A stretch of 13,987 nucleotides of DNA from Candidatus Kuenenia stuttgartensis (GCA_945872325.1 CAMBZY010000027.1:1-13987), one strand, 5' to 3'. Shown: positions 1 through 7,680, counted from the stretch's first letter. The notes: generated by a model from the sequence alone, not told the origin. A program made the numbers and translations.

Positions 1-462
1 AACACCGACGCCGAAGGCCGCCTCATTCTAGCCGACGCTTTGGCATATGCCGCTGAGCAGAAGCCGGCTGCGATTGTGGATCTTGCCACGCTCACGGGTG
101 CATGCGTTGTGGCTCTTGGCAACCGAATTGCCGGCCTTTTCAGCAACGACGATCAAATGGCGAGCGACCTCAGCACAGCTTCAAGCCACGTGGGCGAAAG
201 GCTTTGGCGTATGCCGATCGACGACGACTTCAAGGATCAGCTCAAGAGCACCGTCTCCGACCTGAAGAATGTCGGAACAAGATGGGGAGGAGCCATTACG
301 GCAGCCAAGTTCCTCCAGCATTTTGTGGGCGACTGCAAATGGACGCATCTGGACATCGCCGGCCCCAGTTGGTCGGATTCCGACAGTTCCACACGCGATG
401 CTGGCGGGACTGGCTGCTATGTAGCCACTCTGGTGGACTGGCTGACAAATAAAGCCCTTTGA
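1..462 (+). CDS. pepA: Leucyl aminopeptidase (peptidase family M17), C-terminal part
   Basis: Partial gene: the reading frame is open from base 1 and ends at TGA 460-462, giving the last 153 residues of a protein usually near 500. It begins exactly at the M17 signature NTDAEGRL, in which the Asp and Glu are metal ligands and the Arg is catalytic in characterised leucine aminopeptidases. Further family blocks follow: VDLATLTGAC, then DLKNVGTRWGGAITAAKFL, then WTHLDIAGPSW, and a Gly-rich C-terminus. The enzyme is a cytosolic, usually hexameric, two-metal exopeptidase that removes N-terminal residues from peptides; some members (PepA) also bind DNA, which cannot be judged from this fragment. The N-terminal domain and the other metal ligands lie outside the window. 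The gene ends just before a hairpin plus T-run. Family assignment is certain; the symbol follows common usage. Confidence 0.95.
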   Translation, partial: NTDAEGRLILADALAYAAEQKPAAIVDLATLTGACVVALGNRIAGLFSNDDQMASDLSTASSHVGERLWRMPIDDDFKDQLKSTVSDLKNVGTRWGGAITAAKFLQHFVGDCKWTHLDIAGPSWSDSDSSTRDAGGTGCYVATLVDWLTNKAL

Positions 463-491
463 AATAAAGACTTGTATAGTGATCCAAAAGG

Positions 492-524
492 GGCGATTCA
501 CTGATGTGGCTCGCCGCTTTTTTT
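492..524. terminator. Probable bidirectional intrinsic terminator
   Basis: GGCGA (492-496) pairs with TCGCC (511-515), with an inner CAC/GTG stem (499-501 with 506-508) closing a TGAT loop. On the plus strand a run of seven T (518-524) follows two bases after the stem, directly downstream of the aminopeptidase stop. On the minus strand the same stem is followed by CC and TTTT (complement of 487-490), so it could also end the convergent gene, whose TAA stop (523-525) lies in the T-run. The stem is short and has a 2x2 internal loop, so strength is uncertain. Confidence 0.55.
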
Positions 525-969
525 AAAACTGCGAATTGGCAATCGTCAACCGAACTTCAAGTTGACAGGCGAGACGTCGACTGTTGATGTCGAGGGTTTC
601 GAGAATTTTAAAGACTTCCTCAATCGGCCAGTCCTCGCGACGGGCTCGCTGAACAATCCCCAGATTCTCACCATTTTTCCCACCAGCTTTATAAAGCCCG
701 ATGATTTTATCGGCGAGTGGGTTGCCGCAAAAACATCTCTGAAAGAGCCCGAAGTCAGAGTGGTCAAGCTCGTGCCAGAAAACTTGGCCCTGAAGATGCT
801 CCACCCACCTTTGGCGTAAAAACCGGTCCCAGTGGTGGACAAGCCAATCGTGAATGGCCTTTTCGCCCAAATCACGGCCGGCTTTCTCGCTTTCAATCCA
901 TTTGTGAAGCTTCACTTCTTCATCAGTGGCTTGAATCAAGCTTTTTTGAGGCTTGCTGGAAACCATCAT
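523..969 (-). CDS. Conserved-looking hypothetical protein, 148 aa
   Basis: I do not recognise the family. The protein is soluble-looking, with no signal peptide or membrane segment. It is rich in Trp, His and charged residues and starts Met-Met-Val, so two adjacent ATGs (969 and 966) are possible; no clear Shine-Dalgarno is seen before either. A central stretch (about residues 23-80) has regularly spaced aromatic and charged residues (KWIESEKAGRDLGE, WLVHHWDRFLRQRWVEHLQG, FWHELDHSDFGLFQ), which looks like a helical, evolutionarily constrained domain and not random translation. The tail (about 105-148) is also likely helical. The gene is convergent with the aminopeptidase gene and shares a terminator region with it. 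Function unknown; that it is a real gene is likely but not certain. Confidence 0.72.
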   Translation of the reverse strand: MMVSSKPQKSLIQATDEEVKLHKWIESEKAGRDLGEKAIHDWLVHHWDRFLRQRWVEHLQGQVFWHELDHSDFGLFQRCFCGNPLADKIIGLYKAGGKNGENLGIVQRARREDWPIEEVFKILETLDINSRRLACQLEVRLTIANSQF

Positions 970-1147
970 CGTAGTATCGCGATCTGGATGATAGATTTGG
1001 CCCGCTGAAAGAATCGCGGGAAAGGAGAGTTGATCGCACCATTATATGTTGCCCATCCATTTTTACCAACGATAGTTTTAAATTTCGAATATCTGAGAAT
1101 CGTTCCTGAATCATGAATCCGTCGTCGCCTCTCATCGTCGTGCCAGT

Positions 1148-1663
1148 TCAGGCACCTGAATCGAGCTTTCTCTGAAAAATCACGACTAAAGGCTCTTTCT
1201 TTAACTCCTGATCCAAGTGAATCTGGCAAGCCTGAATTTCCTGACACCAATCGACAAGCCCTTGTAAATCCTGTCCGAGATATTTGTTTCCATGCTGATT
1301 CATCAGCTTCAGGAATAGATCCTCAGCACGACGGGCATGCGTGATAGCTCCTGAAGCCACACCTTCGCGAAGCTTCACTCCGGCGGCGGCAAGTTTGATG
1401 AGAGCTTTCAAAAAATCAGCGATGTCGCCTGATCGGCCCGCAGCATGCCAAAGGCCCTCCCAGACCTCGTGGGATTCCCAATAATAGCCAGCATTGAAAA
1501 GCTCGATTCCCCGCTGATACGCATCACTTTCCCTCCAGTTGGCTGGATCGATCGCCACTGGCCCCGTTTCGATGTTATGATAGGAATGGCCTGACGGATG
1601 CGACTTCGGATGTGGCCATCCTCCGCCTGGGACGTAAGAATAGGGCGGGAAATGGTTCGCCAT
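1148..1663 (-). CDS. DUF309 domain-containing protein
   Basis: 171 aa. The diagnostic DUF309 motif is present at residues 56-72 (FNAGYYWESHEVWEGLW), followed by the family's helical continuation around residues 79-118 (AAGRSGDIADFLKALIKLAAAGVKL and so on). The motif has a Trp-Glu-x-His-Glu core that gives the family its recognisable appearance; its biochemical role is not established. The first ~40 residues are a Pro/Gly/His-rich extension (FPPYSYVPGGGWPHP...) outside the domain, a style I associate with planctomycete members. No signal peptide or membrane segment. The ATG at 1663 is preceded by a purine-rich stretch (AGAGAAAG) and not by a strong Shine-Dalgarno. The gene is divergent from the phosphodiesterase gene with only 57 bases between start codons, so both promoters must overlap there. 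Confidence 0.88.
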   Translation of the reverse strand: MANHFPPYSYVPGGGWPHPKSHPSGHSYHNIETGPVAIDPANWRESDAYQRGIELFNAGYYWESHEVWEGLWHAAGRSGDIADFLKALIKLAAAGVKLREGVASGAITHARRAEDLFLKLMNQHGNKYLGQDLQGLVDWCQEIQACQIHLDQELKKEPLVVIFQRKLDSGA

Positions 1664-1720
1664 GGGCTTTCTCTAGTTGATCCTTCCAGAATCTTTTGAG
1701 ACAGAGGCGTTCAAGCCGAA

Positions 1721-3124
1721 ATGACACCACCATCCACGCACCGTCCGCTAGTCATTCTAAACGCTGTGGGCCTGACTCGGCGATTGCTCGCCCACGCTCC
1801 CCGTCTGAACGCTCTGGCTCAGGCCGGCTGGGTAAAAAGCTTGAACGAGGTTCTCCCTGCCGTAACCTGCAGTGCTCAGGCCACCATGCTGACCGGCAAA
1901 TTGCCTCAAGAACACGGAGTGGTCGGCAATGGCTGGTACTTTCGTGATACTGGCGAGGTCCGATTCTGGCAGCAATCGCGTGACCTGATTCAGGCACCCA
2001 CATTCTACGATGTTCTCAAGCAGCGTTTCCAATCCAGGGGCCAAAGTTTTCGAACCGCCAAACTCTTCTGGTGGTTCAATCAAGGCGCCGATGTCGCCTA
2101 CAGTGTCACTCCAAAGCCTTATTACGCCGCAGACGGGAATAAATCCTTCGGCGTTCTTGGGTCTCCCGACGGCCTCACTGAGAATCTCGAAGCCATCCTC
2201 GGCCCGTTCCCATTCCACACCTTCTGGGGCCCCAAAGCAGGCCTTCCAGCCACAACCTGGATCAGCATGGCTGGCTCGCAAGTGCTGGGCGAACATCTAC
2301 CCGACCTCACCCTGATGTATCTGCCCCACCTCGATTACGAACCGCAACGCCACGGCCCATCCGGCTGCGATATGGCAAAACTGGTGAATGAACTGGATAC
2401 CGCCACGACACCGATTCTTGAAGCTGCAAAGCGTGTTGGGGCTGATGTTTGGGTGGTTAGCGAATACGGTCACTGCGATGTCACCAAGCCCGTGGCCATC
2501 AATCGAGAGCTGCGCAGGGCAGGGTACCTGAATGCCCGAAGTGGACCGTTTGGGGAAGTCTTTAACCCGTTGGACAGCCGGGCCTTTGCTGTGGTCGATC
2601 ACCAGTTGGCCCATATCGTGGTGCGTGACCGATCGGCAATTCAGGCTGTGGCTGATCTTGTGGCCCAGATCGATGGTGTGGCGCAAGTGCTTGTGGGCGA
2701 TGCTCGCGAGTCGATCGGACTGAATCATCCAAGAAGTGGTGAAATTGTCGCTTTGTCAGCCCCCGACGCTCACTTCATCTACCCGTTCTGGCTCGACGAT
2801 TCTGAGGCCCCCGACTACGCCAGAACGGTCGACATTCATCGCAAGCCCGGCTACGACGCTTGTGAGCTTTTCTTCGATCCCGTCCTCAAGTTTCCGATGT
2901 TGAAAATGGGCAGGAAACTGATCCAAAAGAAACTGGGCTTCCGCACACTTTTTGATGTGATTCCGCTCGACGCTTCACTGGTCAAAGGCAGCCACGGTCT
3001 GGCATCGTCTGACCCGCTCGATCGCCCACTCTTTATTGGCAATGGCCCAGAGCCTTTTTCCAGCGCAGAAGGTCCGATGGGCTCCGTCTTCGAATCCGTA
3101 CTCCGCCACTTCGGCGAATTCTGA
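1721..3124 (+). CDS. Type I phosphodiesterase / nucleotide pyrophosphatase-like protein (alkaline phosphatase superfamily)
   Basis: 467 aa, no signal peptide, so probably cytosolic. The fold is indicated by the N-terminal beta strand VILNAVGLT (11-19), the nucleophile region VTCSAQATMLTG (48-59, Thr49 as likely nucleophile) followed by EHGVVGNGWYFRD, LDYEPQRHGP (204-213, Asp205 and His211 as metal ligands), SEYGH (247-251), NRELRRAGYL (261-270), and GSHG (423-426, His425). In characterised nucleotide pyrophosphatases two Zn ions are held by Asp, Thr, Asp, His, Asp-His and His. Here the first Asp corresponds to Asn14 and the usual Asp-His pair to Glu248-Tyr249, so one metal site may be altered or shifted (inference from motif alignment by eye). 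The natural substrate cannot be told; nucleotide sugars, dinucleotides or phosphodiesters are all possible. The ATG at 1721 has only a distant AGAGG (1703-1707) upstream. Confidence 0.85.
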   Translation: MTPPSTHRPLVILNAVGLTRRLLAHAPRLNALAQAGWVKSLNEVLPAVTCSAQATMLTGKLPQEHGVVGNGWYFRDTGEVRFWQQSRDLIQAPTFYDVLKQRFQSRGQSFRTAKLFWWFNQGADVAYSVTPKPYYAADGNKSFGVLGSPDGLTENLEAILGPFPFHTFWGPKAGLPATTWISMAGSQVLGEHLPDLTLMYLPHLDYEPQRHGPSGCDMAKLVNELDTATTPILEAAKRVGADVWVVSEYGHCDVTKPVAINRELRRAGYLNARSGPFGEVFNPLDSRAFAVVDHQLAHIVVRDRSAIQAVADLVAQIDGVAQVLVGDARESIGLNHPRSGEIVALSAPDAHFIYPFWLDDSEAPDYARTVDIHRKPGYDACELFFDPVLKFPMLKMGRKLIQKKLGFRTLFDVIPLDASLVKGSHGLASSDPLDRPLFIGNGPEPFSSAEGPMGSVFESVLRHFGEF

Positions 3125-3190
3125 GAACCTCAGAACAGACGCTGGAATCGAATGTCCCCAAATTTAATCAAGAGGTCTTAACTGCTTAGC

Positions 3191-3220
3191 TATCCGTGCA
3201 GTTCCGTGTGAATCCGTGGC
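3191..3220. repeat. Three 10-base units with core TCCGTG
   Basis: TCCGTG occurs at 3193, 3203 and 3213, exactly 10 bases apart, in units TATCCGTGCA, GTTCCGTGTG and AATCCGTGGC. It lies in the 120-base gap between two convergent genes. It resembles short 'ATCCGTG...' intergenic repeats I recall from many bacterial genomes, but genome-wide copy number cannot be seen here. Confidence 0.5.
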
Positions 3221-3244
3221 TAAAACGGCTTGAATCACGCCCTT

Positions 3245-4018
3245 TCAAGCAAATCGGGGCGTTGCGTTCAATCTTCGGCCCATTTCTGACACGGATCTGG
3301 CGAGGTCAAGCGAACTGTCAGGCCAGATTGTAAGTCGATCGCGATATCCGATCTCTTCAAGCAGATCCATGGTCGAATCCCAATTCACGGATCGGCCCTG
3401 TGAGCCTGTCCCAAGGCCCATAAATTCTGGATCAGTCGCGTAAACCTGCTGAATCAGGTCGTGCGCTTCCGAGGCAACCTGGACCAGATTTTGCCCTGAC
3501 AGGACGAGGCGGCCTGGATCAAGACTGACAGCCAGACTCGGATGGCCTGATTCACGAATCGCTTTGGTCAGACTATCGGCCGACTCCAAACCTGCCTCAC
3601 AGGCCAGTATCACTCCCACGTGCTCCGCCAGATTTCCTAGCTGTTTGAGATGGCTGAAATATAAGCTGTTGCGTTTTTCATCGGCTGTTGGAACCCCTGG
3701 AGCGGCCATCACGACCCTTGCTCCAAGCTCATAAGCCAATGTCAATGCAGACTTTAGCCTTTGTAGCCGGTCTTCCCACTGATCCACTTCAGCAATACTT
3801 CGGCGCATCGGCAAGGCAATTGCTTCAATCTCGAGATCGCCTGATCTGAGCAGGGATCGGATTTCACGACGTCCCGTCTGGCTCAACTCCTTGGGAGCGA
3901 GTTCACCAACAGCCTCTAACACCACACCACCCAGCCCAAGATCAGCAACGGTGAGCAATTGGGCTCTTAAATCGGTCGATGGTGACAGCCTGACGGCCAG
4001 ACGCTTGCGAGTGATCAA
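3245..4018 (-). CDS. Sugar phosphate isomerase/epimerase-like TIM-barrel protein
   Basis: 257 aa, in the xylose-isomerase-like TIM barrel superfamily (AP endonuclease 2 type). The barrel pattern is visible: LAVRLSPST at the N-terminus, ARVVMAAPG (about 100-108), VILACEAG (136-143, Glu141 as a likely metal ligand), LAVSLDPGRLVLSGQN (162-177, Asp167), then VNWDSTMDLLEEIGYRDRLTIWP near the C-terminus. Typical members end this last block with a metal-binding Glu ('GY.G.L.IE'); here that position is Trp232, and no obvious His ligand follows Asp167. It may therefore be catalytically altered, so the substrate is not predicted. The frame starts at TTG 4018-4016, supported by a well-placed AAGGAG on the minus strand. 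The gene is divergent from the pabB operon and convergent with the phosphodiesterase gene. Confidence 0.82.
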   Translation of the reverse strand: MITRKRLAVRLSPSTDLRAQLLTVADLGLGGVVLEAVGELAPKELSQTGRREIRSLLRSGDLEIEAIALPMRRSIAEVDQWEDRLQRLKSALTLAYELGARVVMAAPGVPTADEKRNSLYFSHLKQLGNLAEHVGVILACEAGLESADSLTKAIRESGHPSLAVSLDPGRLVLSGQNLVQVASEAHDLIQQVYATDPEFMGLGTGSQGRSVNWDSTMDLLEEIGYRDRLTIWPDSSLDLARSVSEMGRRLNATPRFA

Positions 4019-4026
4019 GATCAGAA

Positions 4027-4032
4027 CTCCTT
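4027..4032 (-). promoter_or_regulatory. Shine-Dalgarno AAGGAG that fixes a TTG start
   Basis: On the minus strand AAGGAG ends 8 bases before TTG (4018-4016). This is one of the clearest ribosome binding sites in the window and makes the rare TTG start credible. Confidence 0.7.
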
Positions 4033-4202
4033 TTGGGAATAGTAGTTATTGACTGAATTATAGCCACTTGCATAGCCAAATGCTTTGAGAAGACCTAAAA
4101 TAAAATGACTCTCCTCTGAATTGCTCGGTTCCATTGAACCATTGGGAATGGAAAAAGACCTTGGCAAGCCTTGCTGATCAGCCCTTGGATCCGGTGACGG
4201 GA

Positions 4203-5672
4203 ATGAAAACCGCAAAATCTTCTGCTGCAGATCAACCCATGATTGAGCCGATCAAAGCCTCTCTGGCAGCCATAAGACGAGGCGTGGCCACATTGTCTGA
4301 GCCCATCTTTCTGGAAAGCACCCGCCCCGATCCAGTTGTCAGCCGATGGTCGATTTTTGCCGCCGACCCAGCTGAGACTCTCACAATCCACGGGCTTCAA
4401 GCATCAATTCAGACTCGCGGCAGTGGGACCCGGAACCTTTTGCTGAAACCTGTCTGGCAAAAAGATCAATACACTCAAAAATTGACAGCTCTTATTTTAT
4501 TAAGATACTGGACAGGTCAATGGCAGACCATTTTTCCGTCTCAGCAAAGTCACCTTCATATTCCGGGCCCTTTTAACGGCGGAGCCATCGGCTGGGTCGG
4601 TTACGACTTCGGCCGACACTTGGAAAAACTACCCGATTCCCATGATTCGACCTCCCAATGGGAAGACCTGCGTCTCGGCCTTTTCGATACTTTCGTGGTT
4701 TATGATCATAAATATAATCAGGCTCATCTCGTTGCACTGAACCTTCGCGTCAAGACTAAGAGTTCTGCCAAATCCCGGCTTGAAGTTTGGAAAAAAGCGA
4801 TTTCCAAAGCGGCACGGTCAAAAAAAACTAACCACTGGCCTGGCCTTAAGGTTGCTCCCTGTCTGAATCGCCCTGAATACATCTCAAAAGTCAGTAGGGT
4901 ACTCGACTACATCAAAGCCGGCGACATCTTTCAAGCCAACTTTACACACCGATTCGAAGCCATCGGCACAGGCGACCCACTGGCCCTTTATGAAAATCTG
5001 GCCAGAATCAGTCCAGCTCCATTTGCAGCCTATGCCAAATGGGCCGACAAATCGATCATATGTTCCAGTCCTGAATGGTTTTATCGAGTCGAAGGCGACC
5101 GTGTGGTGACTCGTCCGATCAAAGGCACACGCCCACGTGGCGTTACGCCTGAGGAGGACGCGGCAAATCAGTCGGAACTGCTTTCTAGTACGAAGGATAA
5201 AGCTGAACTGACGATGATTGTCGACCTCGAACGCAACGACCTTGGTCGAGTCTGTGAGTTTGGCTCTGTGAAGGTCAATCAGGCCCTCACCTTGGAAAGC
5301 TATGCCCAGGTCCATCACCTTGTTGCAGAAATCGAGGGGCGGTTGAGCCCTTATCACGATGACATCGACCTGCTGGCCGCGATGTTTCCGGGCGGGTCGA
5401 TCACCGGCGCTCCGAAAATCAGGGCCATGGAGATTATCGAAGAATTGGAGACCCATCAAAGGGGCGTTTACACAGGCGCGATTGGCTATATTGGCATGGA
5501 TGGGCGATCTGCGTGGAACATTTCGATTCGAACCATTGTCAGATCGGGTGATGTGTGGAGTTATAACGTGGGTGGAGGGATCGTTGCCGATAGTGTTCCT
5601 GAGGAAGAGTTTAACGAGACTTTGAGTAAGGCTGAAGGAATGAAATCTGCTCTGGAGACCCCTTACCCATGA
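4203..5672 (+). CDS. pabB: Aminodeoxychorismate synthase component I
   Basis: Chorismate-binding enzyme that, with a glutamine amidotransferase (PabA), converts chorismate to 4-amino-4-deoxychorismate for p-aminobenzoate and folate. From the ATG at 4203 it is 489 aa. The frame is open upstream to a TTG at 4134 (512 aa), and an ATG at 4239 is also possible; none has a good Shine-Dalgarno, and the family's N-terminal block begins near IEPIKASL. The N-terminal domain shows GAIGWVGYDFG. The catalytic domain shows YIKAGDIFQANF, PIKGTRPRG, DLERNDLGRV, and FPGGSITGAPK. The Lys in PIKGT (residue 307 from this start) is the PabB-specific residue; anthranilate synthases have PIAGT there. This favours PabB over TrpE. 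The C-terminus overlaps the next gene by ATGA. No pabA is in the window, and there is no fused amidotransferase domain. Confidence 0.92.
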   Translation: MKTAKSSAADQPMIEPIKASLAAIRRGVATLSEPIFLESTRPDPVVSRWSIFAADPAETLTIHGLQASIQTRGSGTRNLLLKPVWQKDQYTQKLTALILLRYWTGQWQTIFPSQQSHLHIPGPFNGGAIGWVGYDFGRHLEKLPDSHDSTSQWEDLRLGLFDTFVVYDHKYNQAHLVALNLRVKTKSSAKSRLEVWKKAISKAARSKKTNHWPGLKVAPCLNRPEYISKVSRVLDYIKAGDIFQANFTHRFEAIGTGDPLALYENLARISPAPFAAYAKWADKSIICSSPEWFYRVEGDRVVTRPIKGTRPRGVTPEEDAANQSELLSSTKDKAELTMIVDLERNDLGRVCEFGSVKVNQALTLESYAQVHHLVAEIEGRLSPYHDDIDLLAAMFPGGSITGAPKIRAMEIIEELETHQRGVYTGAIGYIGMDGRSAWNISIRTIVRSGDVWSYNVGGGIVADSVPEEEFNETLSKAEGMKSALETPYP

Positions 5673-6493
5673 GCAACAATCAGCAATCCTCTGAGACACT
5701 GGCTTGGTTTGAGTCGCAGATCCTCCCTCTGAATTCGATCATGGTTCCTGCAACGGATCAAACCTTTGAGCATGGCCTTGGATTGTTCGAATCTGTCCGG
5801 GCTGAACGCGGAACGGTTCCGCTCTGGCCACTGCACAGGCAAAGGCTGCTTGAATCAGCTGATCAGCTCAGGCTCCCAATCTCGGTCTCCAAACTGCCTG
5901 AAATTCAAGACTTGCAGGAATTGGTCAAGCAATCAGGCTTGGCGGATGTCTCAGCACGATTGAGGCTGACCCTGACGGGTGGATCGTCAACGGAGGCTTG
6001 CAGGCTCTGGGTGACTGCTTATCCACTTGGGATTGTGAAAACCGATGGACTGACACTGGCCGATGATTTCTGGCCGGTTGATGAGCGCGACCCCCTGATT
6101 CGCTATAAATCCCTGAATTACTGGCTCCGCCGCCGAGCTTTTGAAGAGGCTCAGGCTGCTGGAGCGGATGAAAAGCTTTCTCAGGATGCATCTGGTCACT
6201 TGTGGGAAGGTTCCCGGACGAGTTTGTTGATCGTGAAAAACCAGTCTCTGATTGGCCCGACTGAGTCTGGTCCACGCCTTTATAGCATTGCAAGCAAAGC
6301 TTTAAGTGATTTGGGGGCCGAGATTTCATTCCAAAAGATCACCACCCAAATGCTTGTTGAAGCCGATGAAGTTTTGCTTATGAATGCTTTAAGGGGAATC
6401 CTGACAGTGGGCCAGTGGAGAGGTCGCCATTTTGCAAGTCCTGGCCCGGTCGCATCGTCATTAAGGACAATCTGGCGGAAAATGTACTTTTGA
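5669..6493 (+). CDS. pabC: Class IV aminotransferase, probable 4-amino-4-deoxychorismate lyase
   Basis: 274 aa PLP-dependent fold-type IV protein. Visible hallmarks are DQTFEHGLGLFESVR (30-44, the family's N-terminal block), the PLP-binding Lys147 in RYKSLNYW, and WEGSRTSL (179-186, Glu180 contacts the pyridine nitrogen of PLP in relatives), then LVEADEVLLMNALRGI near the C-terminus. The class includes branched-chain and D-amino-acid aminotransferases and ADC lyase. Its start codon overlaps the pabB stop (ATGA, 5669-5672), and the preceding GGAG at 5654-5657 lies inside pabB, so translation is probably coupled. This context strongly favours ADC lyase, which releases pyruvate from aminodeoxychorismate to give p-aminobenzoate. 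The sequence alone does not exclude another aminotransferase specificity. Confidence 0.85.
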   Translation: MSNNQQSSETLAWFESQILPLNSIMVPATDQTFEHGLGLFESVRAERGTVPLWPLHRQRLLESADQLRLPISVSKLPEIQDLQELVKQSGLADVSARLRLTLTGGSSTEACRLWVTAYPLGIVKTDGLTLADDFWPVDERDPLIRYKSLNYWLRRRAFEEAQAAGADEKLSQDASGHLWEGSRTSLLIVKNQSLIGPTESGPRLYSIASKALSDLGAEISFQKITTQMLVEADEVLLMNALRGILTVGQWRGRHFASPGPVASSLRTIWRKMYF

Positions 6494-6518
6494 GGATGCT
6501 CGCAAAGGACCACCAAAA

Positions 6519-7637
6519 ATGAAGCTTCAGCAGATCATGAAATTGATGGATCAAATCGCCCCACTGAGGCTTGCTGAATCGTGGGACAATGTTGGCTTGT
6601 TGCTTGGCGATCCAGCCTCTGAAGTGCATAAGGTGATGACATGCCTGACTCTATCGCCTGATGTTGCTGATGAAGCAGTCACTGAAAACGCGGAACTTGT
6701 GATCGCACATCACCCGATTCTGTTTCGCCCGACCAAGGTGATTCGTGCCGACCAGGCTGGTTCCGATATTGTTTGGAAGCTGGCACGAAGGGGCATCGCT
6801 GTCATTAGCCATCACACCGCTTGGGATGGTGCTATGGAAGGCGCTAACGCCTATATAGGGAATATGTTAGGTTTGATTAACGCCCTTCCGATCCGTCCAG
6901 CGGCGGGCCCTGATTGTGTGAAATTTGTCGTGTTCGTTAGCGACGACAATCTTGAATCTGTGCGCAACGCCGCGTTCAGCGCCGGTGCAGGGCAGATTGG
7001 GAACTATCGCGAGTGCAGTTTCAGCACACCTGGGATGGGAACGTTTTATGGGCAGGAAGGGGCGAATCCGACTCTTGGCCAAGTCGGTTCGCGAGAAAAT
7101 GCCGCCGAGCACCGGCTTGAGATCATCTGCTATAAAGCCATTCAAAAAAAGGTGTTAGACGCCATTAAGCAAGCTCATTCTTACGAAGAGCCTGCGATTG
7201 ATATTTATCCTTTGGCAGGCGTGGCTACACAAACGAATGATGGTGTCGGGCGGATCGGAAATCTGTCGAAACCATTGACGGTTGAGGAACTTGCAAAGGC
7301 TGCCGCGATTGGCCTGAGGTCTTCAGCCACTCAATTTGGGCGTTTGCTGAACCCTGAAATGGGCAAAAAAGTGGAACGGGTCGCTATCGCATGTGGAGCG
7401 GGCGACGATCTTGTGGATTCCGCCATTTCAGCCGGCGCTGAAGCCCTTGTCACAGGAGAGCTTAGGTTTCATACGGTACTGAAAGCTCGCGAGTCTGGTC
7501 TGGCAACCGTGATTCTGGGACATTATGCCAGCGAGCGCCGGTCGATGGAATTTATGGCGGATTTGATCAAACAAAAATGCCCAGACCTGAAAGTCTGGGC
7601 CAGTCGTTTGGAATCAGATCCAATTGAGAATGTCTGA
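6519..7637 (+). CDS. Nif3-like dinuclear metal centre protein (YbgI/YqfO family)
   Basis: 372 aa, the long (YqfO-like) form of the family. The N-terminal Nif3 half contains LAESWDNVGLLLGDP (18-32) and IAHHPILF (62-69, His64/His65), then ISHHTAWDGAMEGAN (96-110, Asp103). An inserted PII/CutA-like domain spans about residues 133-232 (KFVVFVSDDNLESV ... AHSYEEPAIDIYPL). The C-terminal half has TGELRFH (312-318) and GHYASER (334-340, His335 and Glu339). The named His, Asp and Glu residues match the two-metal site of solved family structures, which are ring-shaped hexamers. Databases often name the family 'GTP cyclohydrolase 1 type 2 homolog', but the activity is poorly established. It lies 25 bases after pabC with AAAGGA at 6504-6509, so it is probably the third gene of the pab operon. 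Confidence 0.9.
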   Translation: MKLQQIMKLMDQIAPLRLAESWDNVGLLLGDPASEVHKVMTCLTLSPDVADEAVTENAELVIAHHPILFRPTKVIRADQAGSDIVWKLARRGIAVISHHTAWDGAMEGANAYIGNMLGLINALPIRPAAGPDCVKFVVFVSDDNLESVRNAAFSAGAGQIGNYRECSFSTPGMGTFYGQEGANPTLGQVGSRENAAEHRLEIICYKAIQKKVLDAIKQAHSYEEPAIDIYPLAGVATQTNDGVGRIGNLSKPLTVEELAKAAAIGLRSSATQFGRLLNPEMGKKVERVAIACGAGDDLVDSAISAGAEALVTGELRFHTVLKARESGLATVILGHYASERRSMEFMADLIKQKCPDLKVWASRLESDPIENV

Positions 7638-7644
7638 GATTAAG

Positions 7645-7680
7645 GGCGAAAGGATTCCGAAATTATTCGGAATCGTCGCC
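7645..7680. terminator. Strong hairpin between convergent genes, probable transcript end
   Basis: GATTCCGAA (7653-7661) and TTCGGAATC (7666-7674) form a perfect 9-base stem around ATTA. An outer GGCGA (7645-7649) and TCGCC (7676-7680) extend it to about 14 pairs with a 3x1 internal loop. It starts 8 bases after the Nif3 gene stop and contains the TAA stop (7663-7665) of the convergent gene. There is no long T-run on either side, so it may act as a weak or factor-assisted terminator, or protect 3' ends. The structure is certain; its function is inferred. Confidence 0.55.

Noticed and set aside
1030..1116. 28-codon plus-strand frame starting TTG directly after AAGGAGAG
   Set aside because: The Shine-Dalgarno match is good but only 2 bases from the TTG, the start is TTG, and the peptide has no recognisable feature.
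1721..4018. Phosphodiesterase plus sugar-isomerase neighbours as part of an ebo-type cluster
   Set aside because: Both protein types occur in ebo operons as I recall, but here they are convergent, and the other ebo genes (UbiA-like, dehydroquinate-synthase-like, TatD-like) are absent from the window.
4884..5699. 271-aa minus-strand open frame opposite pabB
   Set aside because: Entirely antisense to a conserved gene with all motifs intact; the translation has no recognisable domain.
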